From NCBI GenBank assembly GCA_022572105.1, contig JACZWN010000056.1, forward strand, positions 1-15,791: a DNA stretch of 15,791 nucleotides, in the 5' to 3' direction. The notes below the pieces were generated by a model. The model was not told the DNA's origin and did not search any database. It worked only from the letters and a program-made list of their open reading frames with translations. This DNA is from Pseudomonadota bacterium. GTDB taxonomy: Bacteria > Pseudomonadota > Alphaproteobacteria > Kiloniellales > J153. The position numbers and the translations under genes are program-made. Position 1 is the first letter of the stretch. Each line of letters opens with the position of its first letter. Positions 5,692 to 15,297 of the stretch are shown one piece after another.

Positions 5692-6414
5692 GTGATCGCG
5701 TATTTCATCCTCGGCCTGTGCCTGCTCGTCGGGTTCATTCTCCTGGCGCGCTGGTTCGTCGTGACCGAACCCAGGAAGGTCGTCGTTCTGGCGCGCTGGG
5801 TGCTCGCCGTCCTCGGACTGATCGTCGGCGGCTATCTGCTGTGGGGCGGGTTCCAGGGCCTGGCGGCGCTCGCGCTGTTCTTCATGCTGCCCGCGCTGAT
5901 GCGCTGGCGCATGATCTGGAACCGGCTCAAGGCGGCCCAGGGACCGAGCCCGGGCCAGGCCTCCGAGGTCGAGACCCGATTCTTCAAGATGATCCTCGAC
6001 CACGACAGCGGCGTGATGACCGGCCTGGTGAAGGAAGGCCGGTTCCGCGGCCGCGCGCTCGAGGACCTGGGGATCGAGGAGCTGGTCGATCTCTGGACCG
6101 AGTGCCGGGCCGAGGACGCCCAGTCGGCGGCCGTTCTCGAGGCCTATCTCGACCGCACCCAAGGCGAGGCCTGGCGCGAGGCGACGCAGAGGGACTATGG
6201 CGGCGCGGGGGCCGGCTCCAGGCCGCCGTCCGGGCAAGGCGCCATGAGCCAGGAGGAGGCCCACGAGATCCTCGGTCTCGAGCCCGGCGCGAGCCCGGAG
6301 GAGATCCACGAGGCACACCGCCGCCTGATGCAGAAGATCCATCCCGACCACGGCGGCTCCAACTACCTGGCGGCCAAGATCAACCAGGCCAAGGCGCGCC
6401 TGCTCGGGGAGTAG
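5692..6414 (+). CDS. Membrane-anchored J-domain protein (DnaJ-like, Tim14/Pam18-type architecture)
   Basis: This 240-residue protein has hydrophobic segments at about 2-24, 30-51 and 54-69, followed by a polar middle region and a C-terminal J domain at about 184-240. The HPD motif that stimulates Hsp70 ATPase activity is present at His217-Pro218-Asp219 (KIHPDHGGS), followed by the short NYLAAKINQAKARLL helix. There is no Gly/Phe region or zinc finger, so this is not the general chaperone DnaJ. It should recruit DnaK to the inner face of the membrane. The start is a GTG at 5692 with only a weak Shine-Dalgarno sequence, 24 bases after the VWA stop, so it is probably cotranscribed with mipZ and the VWA gene. 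The client process is unknown. Confidence 0.83.
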   Translation: MIAYFILGLCLLVGFILLARWFVVTEPRKVVVLARWVLAVLGLIVGGYLLWGGFQGLAALALFFMLPALMRWRMIWNRLKAAQGPSPGQASEVETRFFKMILDHDSGVMTGLVKEGRFRGRALEDLGIEELVDLWTECRAEDAQSAAVLEAYLDRTQGEAWREATQRDYGGAGAGSRPPSGQGAMSQEEAHEILGLEPGASPEEIHEAHRRLMQKIHPDHGGSNYLAAKINQAKARLLGE

Positions 6415-6505
6415 GGCGGGGGGAGCCCGCGCCATGGCTTGTCACCCCGCGGCCCCTGTGGCATTACGGCCCACGGCCCCTGCCGATTCGTTCAAGAACC
6501 GCTGC

Positions 6506-7411
6506 ATGACAAGTCCTATCCGCAAGGCGATCTTTCCGGTCGGCGGCCTCGGCACCCGGTTCCTGCCGGCGACCAAGGCCCTGCCCAAGGAGATGCTGCC
6601 GGTCGTCGACAAGCCGCTCATCCAGTACGCGGTCGAGGAGGCACGCGCGGCCGGCATCGAGGAGTTCATCTTCGTCACCGGGCGCGGCAAGTCCGCCATC
6701 GAGGACCACTTCGACCACAGCACCGAGCTGCGCGACGCGCTCATGGCGCGCGACAAGAAAGCGGAGCTCGACTCGGTCGAGGACATGCTGCTCGAGCCCG
6801 GGCAGGTCACCTACATCCGCCAGCAGGAGCCGCTCGGACTGGGCCATGCGGTCTGGTGTGCGCGCAACATCGCCCGGGGCGAGCCGGTCGCGGTGCTGCT
6901 CGCCGACGACCTGGTGCTCGCCGAGGTCCCCTGCCTCGCCCAGATGATCGAGGCGCACGCGGAGGTCGGTGGCAATCTGGCCGCGGTCATGGAGGTGCCG
7001 CGCGAACACACCGACCGCTACGGCATTCTCGACGTGATCGACGACGACGGGCGCCTGGCCAAGGCCAGAGGCCTGGTCGAGAAGCCGAAACCGCAAGACG
7101 CGCCGTCGACGCTGTCGATTATCGGCCGCTATATCCTGGACCCGGAGGTCTTCGTCGAGCTCGACCGCCAGGAGACCGGCGCGGGCGGCGAGATCCAGTT
7201 GACCGACGCCATGGCGCGGACCATCGGCCGGGTGCCGTTCCACGGCCTGCGCTTCGAGGGCACGCGCTTCGATTGCGGCAGCAAGGCCGGCTTCCTGGAG
7301 GCCAACATCGCCTATGCGCTACAGCGCGCCGATCTGGCGGCCGACACGCGCGAGATCCTGCGGCGCTACGCGGGCCTGGCCGGGTCGCCGGTCGGGACCG
7401 TGGCGAAGTAA
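6506..7411 (+). CDS. galU: UTP-glucose-1-phosphate uridylyltransferase
   Basis: GalU makes UDP-glucose and pyrophosphate from UTP and glucose-1-phosphate in the cytoplasm. The 301-residue protein opens IRKAIFPVGGLGTRFLPATK, the nucleotide-binding loop with GLGTR at 14-18, and continues KEMLPVVDKPLIQY and EEFIFVTGRGK. Later come LGLGHAVW and the LLADD motif, and GGEIQLTDAM and FDCGSKAGFLEAN near the C-terminus. All are classical GalU blocks. The ATG at 6506 matches the usual N-terminus and length. An in-frame ATG at 6434, behind a G-rich Shine-Dalgarno-like stretch, would add 24 residues not typical of the family, so it is less likely although its ribosome site is better. The gene is followed after 29 bases by the UDP-glucose dehydrogenase gene, which uses its product. 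Confidence 0.95.
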   Translation: MTSPIRKAIFPVGGLGTRFLPATKALPKEMLPVVDKPLIQYAVEEARAAGIEEFIFVTGRGKSAIEDHFDHSTELRDALMARDKKAELDSVEDMLLEPGQVTYIRQQEPLGLGHAVWCARNIARGEPVAVLLADDLVLAEVPCLAQMIEAHAEVGGNLAAVMEVPREHTDRYGILDVIDDDGRLAKARGLVEKPKPQDAPSTLSIIGRYILDPEVFVELDRQETGAGGEIQLTDAMARTIGRVPFHGLRFEGTRFDCGSKAGFLEANIAYALQRADLAADTREILRRYAGLAGSPVGTVAK

Positions 7412-7440
7412 CCTGGAACATTGGCGGGGACACGAGGCGC

Positions 7441-8775
7441 ATGCGCGTGGCGATGATCGGGAGCGGCTACGTCGGATTGGTGTCCGGGGCCTGCTTCTCG
7501 GAGTTCGGCATCGAGGTCATATGCGTCGACAAGGACGCGGACAAGATCGCCCGCCTGCAAGGCGGCGAGGTTCCCATCTACGAGCCCGGCCTCGATGAAT
7601 TGCTGGCGCGTAGCGCGGCCGATGAGCGGCTCACGTTTTCGACCGACTTGGTGGCGGCCGTCGCGGGCGCCGACGCGGTCTTCATCGCCGTCGGCACGCC
7701 GAGCCGGCGCGGCGACGGCCACGCCGATCTCGCGTACGTGCATCAGGCGGCGCGCGAGATCGCCGCGGCGCTCAATGGCTATACGGTGATCGTGACCAAA
7801 TCCACCGTACCGGTGGGCACCAGCCGCGAGGTTGCGCGGATCGTTCGGGAAGCGCGGCCCGACGCCGACTTCGACGTCGCCTCGAACCCGGAGTTCCTGC
7901 GCGAGGGCTCGGCGATCGGCGATTTCATGCGTCCGGACCGCGTCGTCATCGGCACCGACTCCGAGCGCGCGCGCGAGGTCATGCGCCAGATCTACCGGCC
8001 GCTCTACCTCATCGAGACGCCGATCATCTTCACCGAGCCCGAAACCGCGGAGCTCATCAAGTACGCGGCCAACGCCTTTCTGGCCACCAAGATCACCTTC
8101 ATCAACGAGATCGCGGATCTGTGCGAAAAGGTCGGCGCCGACGTGCACGACGTGGCCCGCGGCATCGGCCTCGACGGGCGCATCGGGCGCAAGTTCCTGC
8201 ACCCGGGACCGGGCTACGGCGGGTCGTGCTTTCCCAAGGACACGCTGGCCCTGGTGCGCACCGCCGAGCAGGCCGGCGCGCCGATGCGCATCGTCGAGAC
8301 CGTGGTCGAGGTCAACGCGGCGCGCAAGAAGGCCATGGCCGGGAAGATCATCGCCCACTGCGGCGGCTCGGTCGAGGGCAAGACCATCGCCGTGCTCGGC
8401 CTCACCTTCAAGCCGAACACCGACGACATGCGCGAGGCGCCAAGCCTGGACATCATTCCGGCTTTGCAAGGCGCGGGCGCGAGAGTGCGCGCCTACGATC
8501 CGGCGGGCTTGGAGGCGGCCAAGCGGCTGCTCGACGGCGTGGTCTGGTGCGAGGGCGTCTACGAGGCCATGGAGGGTGCCGACGCGCTGGTCATCGTGAC
8601 CGAGTGGAACGCCTTCCGGGCGCTCGACCTGGCGCGCGTCAAGCGGCTCATGAAGGCGCCGGTGATGATCGATCTGCGCAACATCTACGACCCGGAGGAA
8701 ATGTCCGCGGCCGGATTCCGCTATGCCTCCGTGGGCCGGCCGCCGCGACCGGAAGAGCCCGGCGATGGCGGCTGA
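7441..8775 (+). CDS. ugd: UDP-glucose 6-dehydrogenase
   Basis: This enzyme oxidises UDP-glucose twice with NAD+ to UDP-glucuronate. The 444-residue protein has the N-terminal Rossmann motif GSGYVG at 7-12 and VGTPS. The substrate-binding STVPVGTS and NPEFLREGSAI follow, then the AANAFLATKITFINE helix and the catalytic GYGGSCFPKD loop with Cys263. The second NAD/UDP-binding domain, with VLGLTFKPNTDDMREAPS, completes it. Its length is normal for UDP-glucose/GDP-mannose dehydrogenases. The catalytic loop and the neighbouring galU favour UDP-glucose over GDP-mannose as substrate. The final 11 bases overlap the next gene, pointing to one operon. The product feeds glucuronate-containing capsule, exopolysaccharide, or lipid A/core modifications; no glycosyltransferase lies in the window to say which. 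Confidence 0.94.
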   Translation: MRVAMIGSGYVGLVSGACFSEFGIEVICVDKDADKIARLQGGEVPIYEPGLDELLARSAADERLTFSTDLVAAVAGADAVFIAVGTPSRRGDGHADLAYVHQAAREIAAALNGYTVIVTKSTVPVGTSREVARIVREARPDADFDVASNPEFLREGSAIGDFMRPDRVVIGTDSERAREVMRQIYRPLYLIETPIIFTEPETAELIKYAANAFLATKITFINEIADLCEKVGADVHDVARGIGLDGRIGRKFLHPGPGYGGSCFPKDTLALVRTAEQAGAPMRIVETVVEVNAARKKAMAGKIIAHCGGSVEGKTIAVLGLTFKPNTDDMREAPSLDIIPALQGAGARVRAYDPAGLEAAKRLLDGVVWCEGVYEAMEGADALVIVTEWNAFRALDLARVKRLMKAPVMIDLRNIYDPEEMSAAGFRYASVGRPPRPEEPGDGG

Positions 8776-10174
8776 GGCGCGCGGCCCGGGGCACCGCTTC
8801 GACCCGACGCTCCTGCGCGAGTACGATATCCGCGGCGTGGTCGGGAAGACGCTCGCGCGCGAAGACGCCGGCGCGCTCGGCCGCGCCTTCGGCACCGTGG
8901 TGCGCCGCCACGGCGGCACGCGCGTCTGCGTCGGCTACGACGGCCGGCTGTCCTCGCCCGAGCTCGAGGCGGCGCTGGTCGAGGGGCTCATGGCCTGCGG
9001 GCTCTCGGTGTTGCGCATCGGGCTGGGCCCGACACCCATGCTCTATTACGCCGCGGTGACGCTCGAGGCCGACGGCGCGGTGATGGTTACCGGCTCGCAC
9101 AATCCGCCCGAGCACAACGGCTTCAAGTTGATGCTCGGCAAAGCCTCGTTCTTTGGCGAGCAAATCCAGCGGCTCGGCCAGGTCGCGGCGGCCGGCGATT
9201 TCGAGACCGGGGCGGGCGCGGTCGAGGAGCGCCCGGTCTTCGACGACTACCTCGCGCGTCTGGTCGCGGATTTCGCGCCCGGCGCGCGCCACCTTTCGGT
9301 CGCCTGGGACGCGGGCAACGGCGCGGCCGGCGAGGTCATGAGCGCGCTCACCGCCCGCCTGCCGGGGGATCACGTGCTGCTCAACGCGGACATCGACGGG
9401 ACCTTCCCGGCGCACCACCCGGACCCGACGGTGCCGGAGAACCTGGCCCAGCTCCAGGCCTGCGTGCGCGAGAACGGCTGCGACCTGGGGATCGCCTTCG
9501 ACGGCGACGGCGACCGCATCGGTGCGGTCGACGGCCAGGCGCGGGTGCTGTGGGGCGATCAGCTCATGCTGCTGTTCGCCCGCGACATCCTGAAGGCGCG
9601 CCCCGGCGCCACCATCATCGCCGACGTGAAGGCGAGCCAGGTGCTGTTCGACGAGATCGCCCGCGCCGGCGGCCGGCCGCTCATGTGGAAGACCGGACAC
9701 TCGCTGATCAAGGCCAAGATGGCCGAGCTCGGCGCCCCCTTCGCCGGCGAGATGTCGGCCCATCTGTTCTTCGCCGACCGCTACTACGGCTACGACGACG
9801 CGCTCTACGCCGCGGTGCGCCTCATCGAGATCCTGAGCCGCTCGAAAGAGAGCCTGGCCGAGTTCCGCGATGGCCTGCCGCAGGTCGTCAACACGCCGGA
9901 AATCCGCTTTCCCTGCGCCGAGGACAGGAAGACCGCCGTGATCGAGGAGGTGCGCGCCCGCCTCGCCGAGACGGGCGCGGAGATGATCGAGATCGACGGG
10001 GTGCGCGTACAGAGCGAGGACGGCTGGTGGCTGCTGCGCGCCTCCAACACCCAGGACGTGCTGGTCGCCCGCTGCGAAGCCGCCGACCAGGCCGGCCTCG
10101 ATCGCCTCAAGGCCACCCTCGCCGCCCAGCTCGAGGCCAGCGGCCTCGCCGTCGCGGACTTGGATCTCGCCTAA
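8765..10174 (+). CDS. Phosphoglucomutase/phosphomannomutase (AlgC type)
   Basis: This is a 469-residue alpha-D-phosphohexomutase, interconverting glucose-6-phosphate and glucose-1-phosphate and probably also the mannose phosphates. The four active-site elements are present. They are the phosphoserine loop VTGSHNPPEHNG with Ser111, the metal loop DGDGDR at 246-251, the sugar-binding GEMSAHLFF, and the phosphate-binding RASNTQD at 425-431. The start REYDIRG block is also typical. The ATG at 8765 is preceded by GGAAGAG at good spacing and overlaps the end of ugd by 11 bases. Context suggests it supplies glucose-1-phosphate to GalU, completing a route to UDP-glucuronate. It may also make mannose-1-phosphate. 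The gene name algC is possible, but specificity cannot be fixed from sequence. Confidence 0.92.
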   Translation: MAAEARGPGHRFDPTLLREYDIRGVVGKTLAREDAGALGRAFGTVVRRHGGTRVCVGYDGRLSSPELEAALVEGLMACGLSVLRIGLGPTPMLYYAAVTLEADGAVMVTGSHNPPEHNGFKLMLGKASFFGEQIQRLGQVAAAGDFETGAGAVEERPVFDDYLARLVADFAPGARHLSVAWDAGNGAAGEVMSALTARLPGDHVLLNADIDGTFPAHHPDPTVPENLAQLQACVRENGCDLGIAFDGDGDRIGAVDGQARVLWGDQLMLLFARDILKARPGATIIADVKASQVLFDEIARAGGRPLMWKTGHSLIKAKMAELGAPFAGEMSAHLFFADRYYGYDDALYAAVRLIEILSRSKESLAEFRDGLPQVVNTPEIRFPCAEDRKTAVIEEVRARLAETGAEMIEIDGVRVQSEDGWWLLRASNTQDVLVARCEAADQAGLDRLKATLAAQLEASGLAVADLDLA

Positions 10175-10196
10175 AAGCTACGCCGTCGGAGCCTGC

Positions 10197-10218
10197 CCGC
10201 GGGCCGCGTAGGCCGCGG
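10197..10218. terminator. Candidate bidirectional hairpin between convergent genes
   Basis: CCGC-G-GGCC pairs with GGCCGCGG across a GCGTA loop, an 8-bp G+C stem with one bulged G. It fills most of the 44-base gap between two converging genes and could stop both transcripts. No T-run follows on either strand, so it is not a classical intrinsic terminator. Confidence 0.35.
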
Positions 10219-11448
10219 TCAGCTCGCCAGGGCGATCTTGCGCCCGACCCGTATGACCAGGCAGTCGACCTTGGCCTTCTCCAGGCGCCGGCAGGCGGTG
10301 CGCGCCTTGGCCTCGGTCAGCCCGACCAGGCGCGAGCGGTAGATGCGGCCGCGTCGGCCCTTGACGTGGGTGATCATCACGCGCGTGTCCTCGAGCAGAT
10401 CGGGGAAGCGCTTGGCCGCCGAGACGGCGGCGCGCTTGGCCGGCTTGTAACGGTAATAGGCGCCGACCTGGATGGCCCAGGACGGGTCCGGGATCGGCTT
10501 CTCCGCGGAGCCGACCTCCACCGGGACGGCCTTCCGGGCGGCCGGCCTCTTCGGCGTGGCGACCGGCGTGATCCCGGTCGCGGGCATGAAGTTGCCGGCT
10601 AGCGCGAAGGACGGCTTGCGCGGCGGCGGCGGCGGGATTTTATCCGGGCCCGTGGAGGCCAGCTTGGCGAAGCCGCGGTCGAGCAGCTTGGCGATGTGGC
10701 GGTCGCGCGAGCGCGGCGTCTTGCCGCCGAACACCACCGCGATCAGGCGCCGCCCGTTGCGGCTCACCGAGGCGGCGAGATTGAAGCCCGAGGCCCGGAT
10801 ATAGCCGGTCTTGATCCCATCGGCACCGGCGTACTTGCGCAGCAGACGGTTGTGGTTGCGGTGCCGCCGGCCCTTGTAGACGAACTCTCTCGTCGAGAAG
10901 AGCTTGTAATACTTTGGAAAATCCCGGATCAGCGCACGCGCCAAGGTCGCCATGTCGCGCGCCGTGCTGAGCTGGCGCCGGTTGGGCAGGCCCGAGGCGT
11001 TGCGGAATTGGGTCCGCTTCATGCCGAGCGCCTTGGCCTTCCGGGTCATCATGTGGGCGAACTTGGTTTCCTTCCCACCCAGCGCTTCGGCCACGACCAC
11101 CGCGGCGTCGTTCGCCGACTTGGTGATCAGCGCCAGGATCGCGTTCTCGACGGTGATCGTCTCGCCCCGCTTCAGCCCCAGCTTGGCCGCCGGCATGCCG
11201 GCCGCCCGGCGCGAGACCTTGAGCTTCCTATCGAGGGTGATGTCGCCGCGCTCCAAGGCCTCGAAGGCCAGGTAGAGGGTCATCATCTTGGCCAGCGAGG
11301 CCGGGTAGTTGCGCGTGTCGGCGTTGGATTCGTGGAGCACCCGGCCGGTGTCGTAGTCGATCACGATCGAGGCGTAGCGCGCCTGGGCTGCGGTCGCGAC
11401 CGACAGCGCGAGTGCGAAAATCAACACCCCCGCAGCCGCGCGCAGCAT
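10219..11448 (-). CDS. dacF: D-alanyl-D-alanine carboxypeptidase (low-molecular-weight PBP) with C-terminal SPOR domain
   Basis: This periplasmic enzyme removes the terminal D-alanine of peptidoglycan stem peptides. With the start at 11448 it has 409 residues. It opens with a signal peptide (hydrophobic AAAGVLIFALALSV, cleavage after AAQA) and then the penicillin-binding fold with SLAK (Ser51 nucleophile, Lys54), SAN (111-113) and KTG (213-215). A Pro-rich linker leads to a SPOR domain at about 324-400 that binds denuded glycan strands, usually at the septum. In-frame starts further upstream are an ATG at 11535 and a TTG at 11499. The TTG has a G-rich site before it, so the true start is uncertain. 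The gene converges on the phosphohexomutase gene. The symbol reflects family resemblance rather than orthology shown here. Confidence 0.9.
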   Translation of the reverse strand: MLRAAAGVLIFALALSVATAAQARYASIVIDYDTGRVLHESNADTRNYPASLAKMMTLYLAFEALERGDITLDRKLKVSRRAAGMPAAKLGLKRGETITVENAILALITKSANDAAVVVAEALGGKETKFAHMMTRKAKALGMKRTQFRNASGLPNRRQLSTARDMATLARALIRDFPKYYKLFSTREFVYKGRRHRNHNRLLRKYAGADGIKTGYIRASGFNLAASVSRNGRRLIAVVFGGKTPRSRDRHIAKLLDRGFAKLASTGPDKIPPPPPRKPSFALAGNFMPATGITPVATPKRPAARKAVPVEVGSAEKPIPDPSWAIQVGAYYRYKPAKRAAVSAAKRFPDLLEDTRVMITHVKGRRGRIYRSRLVGLTEAKARTACRRLEKAKVDCLVIRVGRKIALAS

Positions 11449-11614
11449 TGGAAAGCGGCCGAATATTTGGTTAAATCCGGACGTCAGACTTTGAAGCAAA
11501 GGTAGTTCCCCCCGACACTCCGCTAGTAAGCCCATGATTCGTCGACGATTCTAAGAATTTGCTTCAGCTCTGTCCAGGGTAATGGTTGGCCTCTTGCAAA
11601 ATGGTTAAAATTCG

Positions 11615-12364
11615 ATGGTTTGCCTTCAAATCGCAAAGCTGAAGCCGAGTTGGGCCCCGCTGCCAAGGCGGCGCCGGGCTCTCGGCTTGGCTTTGCTGGC
11701 TTTGGGGGTGCTCGCCGGGTGCGCCTACGAACGGGCGATCGACCAGCCGGCCACCATCAAGGCGACCTGGTTCAGCTACTTGAACGGCGACGATATCCGC
11801 TCCGCCTGCACCGACGGCTCGCCGTCGTGGTACCGCCTGGTCTACAACGGCAATTACGGCGAGCAGCTGCGCACCTACGAGGTCGTCGCCGACGGCGCGG
11901 GCCGGGCCTACTACACAGCCCGGGTGCAGACCGGCTCCGGGCTGGACTTGGCCAAGTTTTCGTTCGTCGATCTGCAGGCCGTGGCCGGCTGGACCACGGT
12001 CCGGACCCGCTTGATTCCGGCGGATTTGGCCGCGCTGGAGCGCGCGCTGGAGGCGAGCGACGCCTTCGGCCCGGCGCCGGTGGGTCTGCGCCTGGCCTCC
12101 GAGCAGTTCTATTGGGTCGCCAGCCTGTGCCGGGACGGCCGGTTCCACTTCAACGCCTGGCTTTACCCCTCGGCGCGCGCCGAGGGGCTCCGCTTTCCGC
12201 AGGCCCTGCTGGGTCATGACGGGACCGGGATCGCGGTCAACCCGCCGCGCGAGGTGGCCGGGATCGAGCGGATCAGGCGCACGGGCAAGGGCAAGGGCGG
12301 GCCGCGGCACTTCGACCTCGAGGTCGGCGAAAACGGTTTCAAGGGCCACCAGACCGTCTTTTGA
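11615..12364 (+). CDS. Hypothetical lipoprotein
   Basis: I do not recognise this 249-residue protein. It has a charged PRRRR stretch, a hydrophobic ALGLALLALGVL segment and the lipobox LAGC with Cys36, so it should be lipid-modified and held in the membrane facing the periplasm. The mature protein contains SWYRLVYNGNYGEQLRTYEV and aromatic strands such as FYWVASLCRDGRFHFNAW, and looks like a compact globular domain. Two more cysteines (in SACTDG and SLCRDG) may form a disulfide. No Shine-Dalgarno sequence precedes the ATG at 11615, and the upstream bases are unusually A/T-rich. The unusual length of the n-region (about 21 residues) leaves open a start further in, but no better codon is obvious. 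The gene stands alone between dacF (divergent) and clpS, and context gives no clear role. Confidence 0.75.
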   Translation: MVCLQIAKLKPSWAPLPRRRRALGLALLALGVLAGCAYERAIDQPATIKATWFSYLNGDDIRSACTDGSPSWYRLVYNGNYGEQLRTYEVVADGAGRAYYTARVQTGSGLDLAKFSFVDLQAVAGWTTVRTRLIPADLAALERALEASDAFGPAPVGLRLASEQFYWVASLCRDGRFHFNAWLYPSARAEGLRFPQALLGHDGTGIAVNPPREVAGIERIRRTGKGKGGPRHFDLEVGENGFKGHQTVF

Positions 12365-12434
12365 GCCGCAAATATCAACGCTCCTTGGTATCGGGCCCAG
12401 CTTCCGAAACGGCCGGCAGTAGACGCTATCCGCC

Positions 12435-12447
12435 GCCCCGTAGGGGC
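12435..12447 (+). terminator. Short hairpin downstream of the lipoprotein gene
   Basis: GCCCC and GGGGC form a perfect 5-bp stem around GTA, 70 bases after the lipoprotein stop. The bases that follow (TGATATTGTT) have scattered T residues rather than a run. It may be a weak terminator or part of the clpS leader. Confidence 0.25.
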
Positions 12448-12505
12448 TGATATTGTTAACGATCGGTCGAATATCATGGCCTGGGTGGCCGATGCGCGGT
12501 CCCGA

Positions 12506-12515
12506 CCCCATATTA
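12506..12515 (+). promoter_or_regulatory. Candidate heat-shock (sigma32-like) -10 element upstream of clpS
   Basis: CCCCATATTA resembles the -10 element of heat-shock sigma factor promoters (CCCCATNTA in E. coli). It lies about 90 bases before the clpS start. I see no good CTTGAA-like -35 box at the right distance, so this is a weak call. It is supported mainly because clp genes are often heat-inducible. Confidence 0.2.
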
Positions 12516-12605
12516 TCCATCGTTAGGGACTTTTCCGCGGGCCACCAAAACCGATATCATGACTGGAGTCGCGACCACCCAGAGATGAGCAGATACCCAT
12601 CCACC

Positions 12606-12932
12606 ATGAGTGACGGAGACAGGAAGGGAAACCACATCCCGTCGACGGACGTGATCGTCAAGACCCGGCCCAAGACGAAGACCCCGTCGATGTACAAGGT
12701 TCTGATGTTGAACGACGACTACACGCCGATGGAGTTCGTCGTTCACGTCCTGGAGAAGTTTTTTGGCAAGAACCGCTCGGAGGCCACGCGCATCATGCTG
12801 CACGTTCACCAGCGCGGCGTCGGCATGTGCGGCGTCTTCACTTACGAAGTGGCCGAATCCAAGGTCAGTTCCGTGGTAGACTACGCAAGACGGAATCAGC
12901 ATCCCTTGCAATGCACCTTAGAGAAGGAATAG
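12606..12932 (+). CDS. clpS: ClpS, ATP-dependent Clp protease adaptor
   Basis: ClpS binds proteins with N-degron residues and hands them to ClpAP. The 108-residue protein has a flexible N-terminal extension, then KPKTKTPSMYKV-like sequence leading into LMLNDDYTPMEFVVHVL. The degron-pocket residues Asn36, Asp37 and Asp38 are present, and His68 sits in the following HVHQRG motif. CGVFTYEVAESKV and the final LQCTLEKE strand complete the fold. The ATG at 12606 gives the usual alphaproteobacterial MSDGD start. An ATG at 12585 would add seven residues, and neither has a strong Shine-Dalgarno site. clpA follows after 7 bases, so adaptor and unfoldase are coexpressed. Confidence 0.95.
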   Translation: MSDGDRKGNHIPSTDVIVKTRPKTKTPSMYKVLMLNDDYTPMEFVVHVLEKFFGKNRSEATRIMLHVHQRGVGMCGVFTYEVAESKVSSVVDYARRNQHPLQCTLEKE

Positions 12933-12939
12933 CTGACGA

Positions 12940-15258
<2,319 letters not shown>

Positions 15259-15297
15259 GAGCCCGCGGGAGCCAAGCGGCTGGGCCGGGGAAAGACG

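Noticed and set aside
4942..6435. A 497-codon minus-strand frame opposite the VWA and J-domain genes
   Set aside because: It is a shadow frame; the plus strand carries the MIDAS, HPD and membrane motifs.
6434..6505. An upstream in-frame start for galU
   Set aside because: It has a better Shine-Dalgarno-like sequence, but the added 24 residues are not GalU-like and the protein from 6506 has the standard N-terminus and length.
9740..9770. GEMSAH in the phosphohexomutase instead of GEMSGH, considered as an active-site anomaly
   Set aside because: Ala at this position is also found in phosphomannomutases such as E. coli CpsG, so it is normal family variation.
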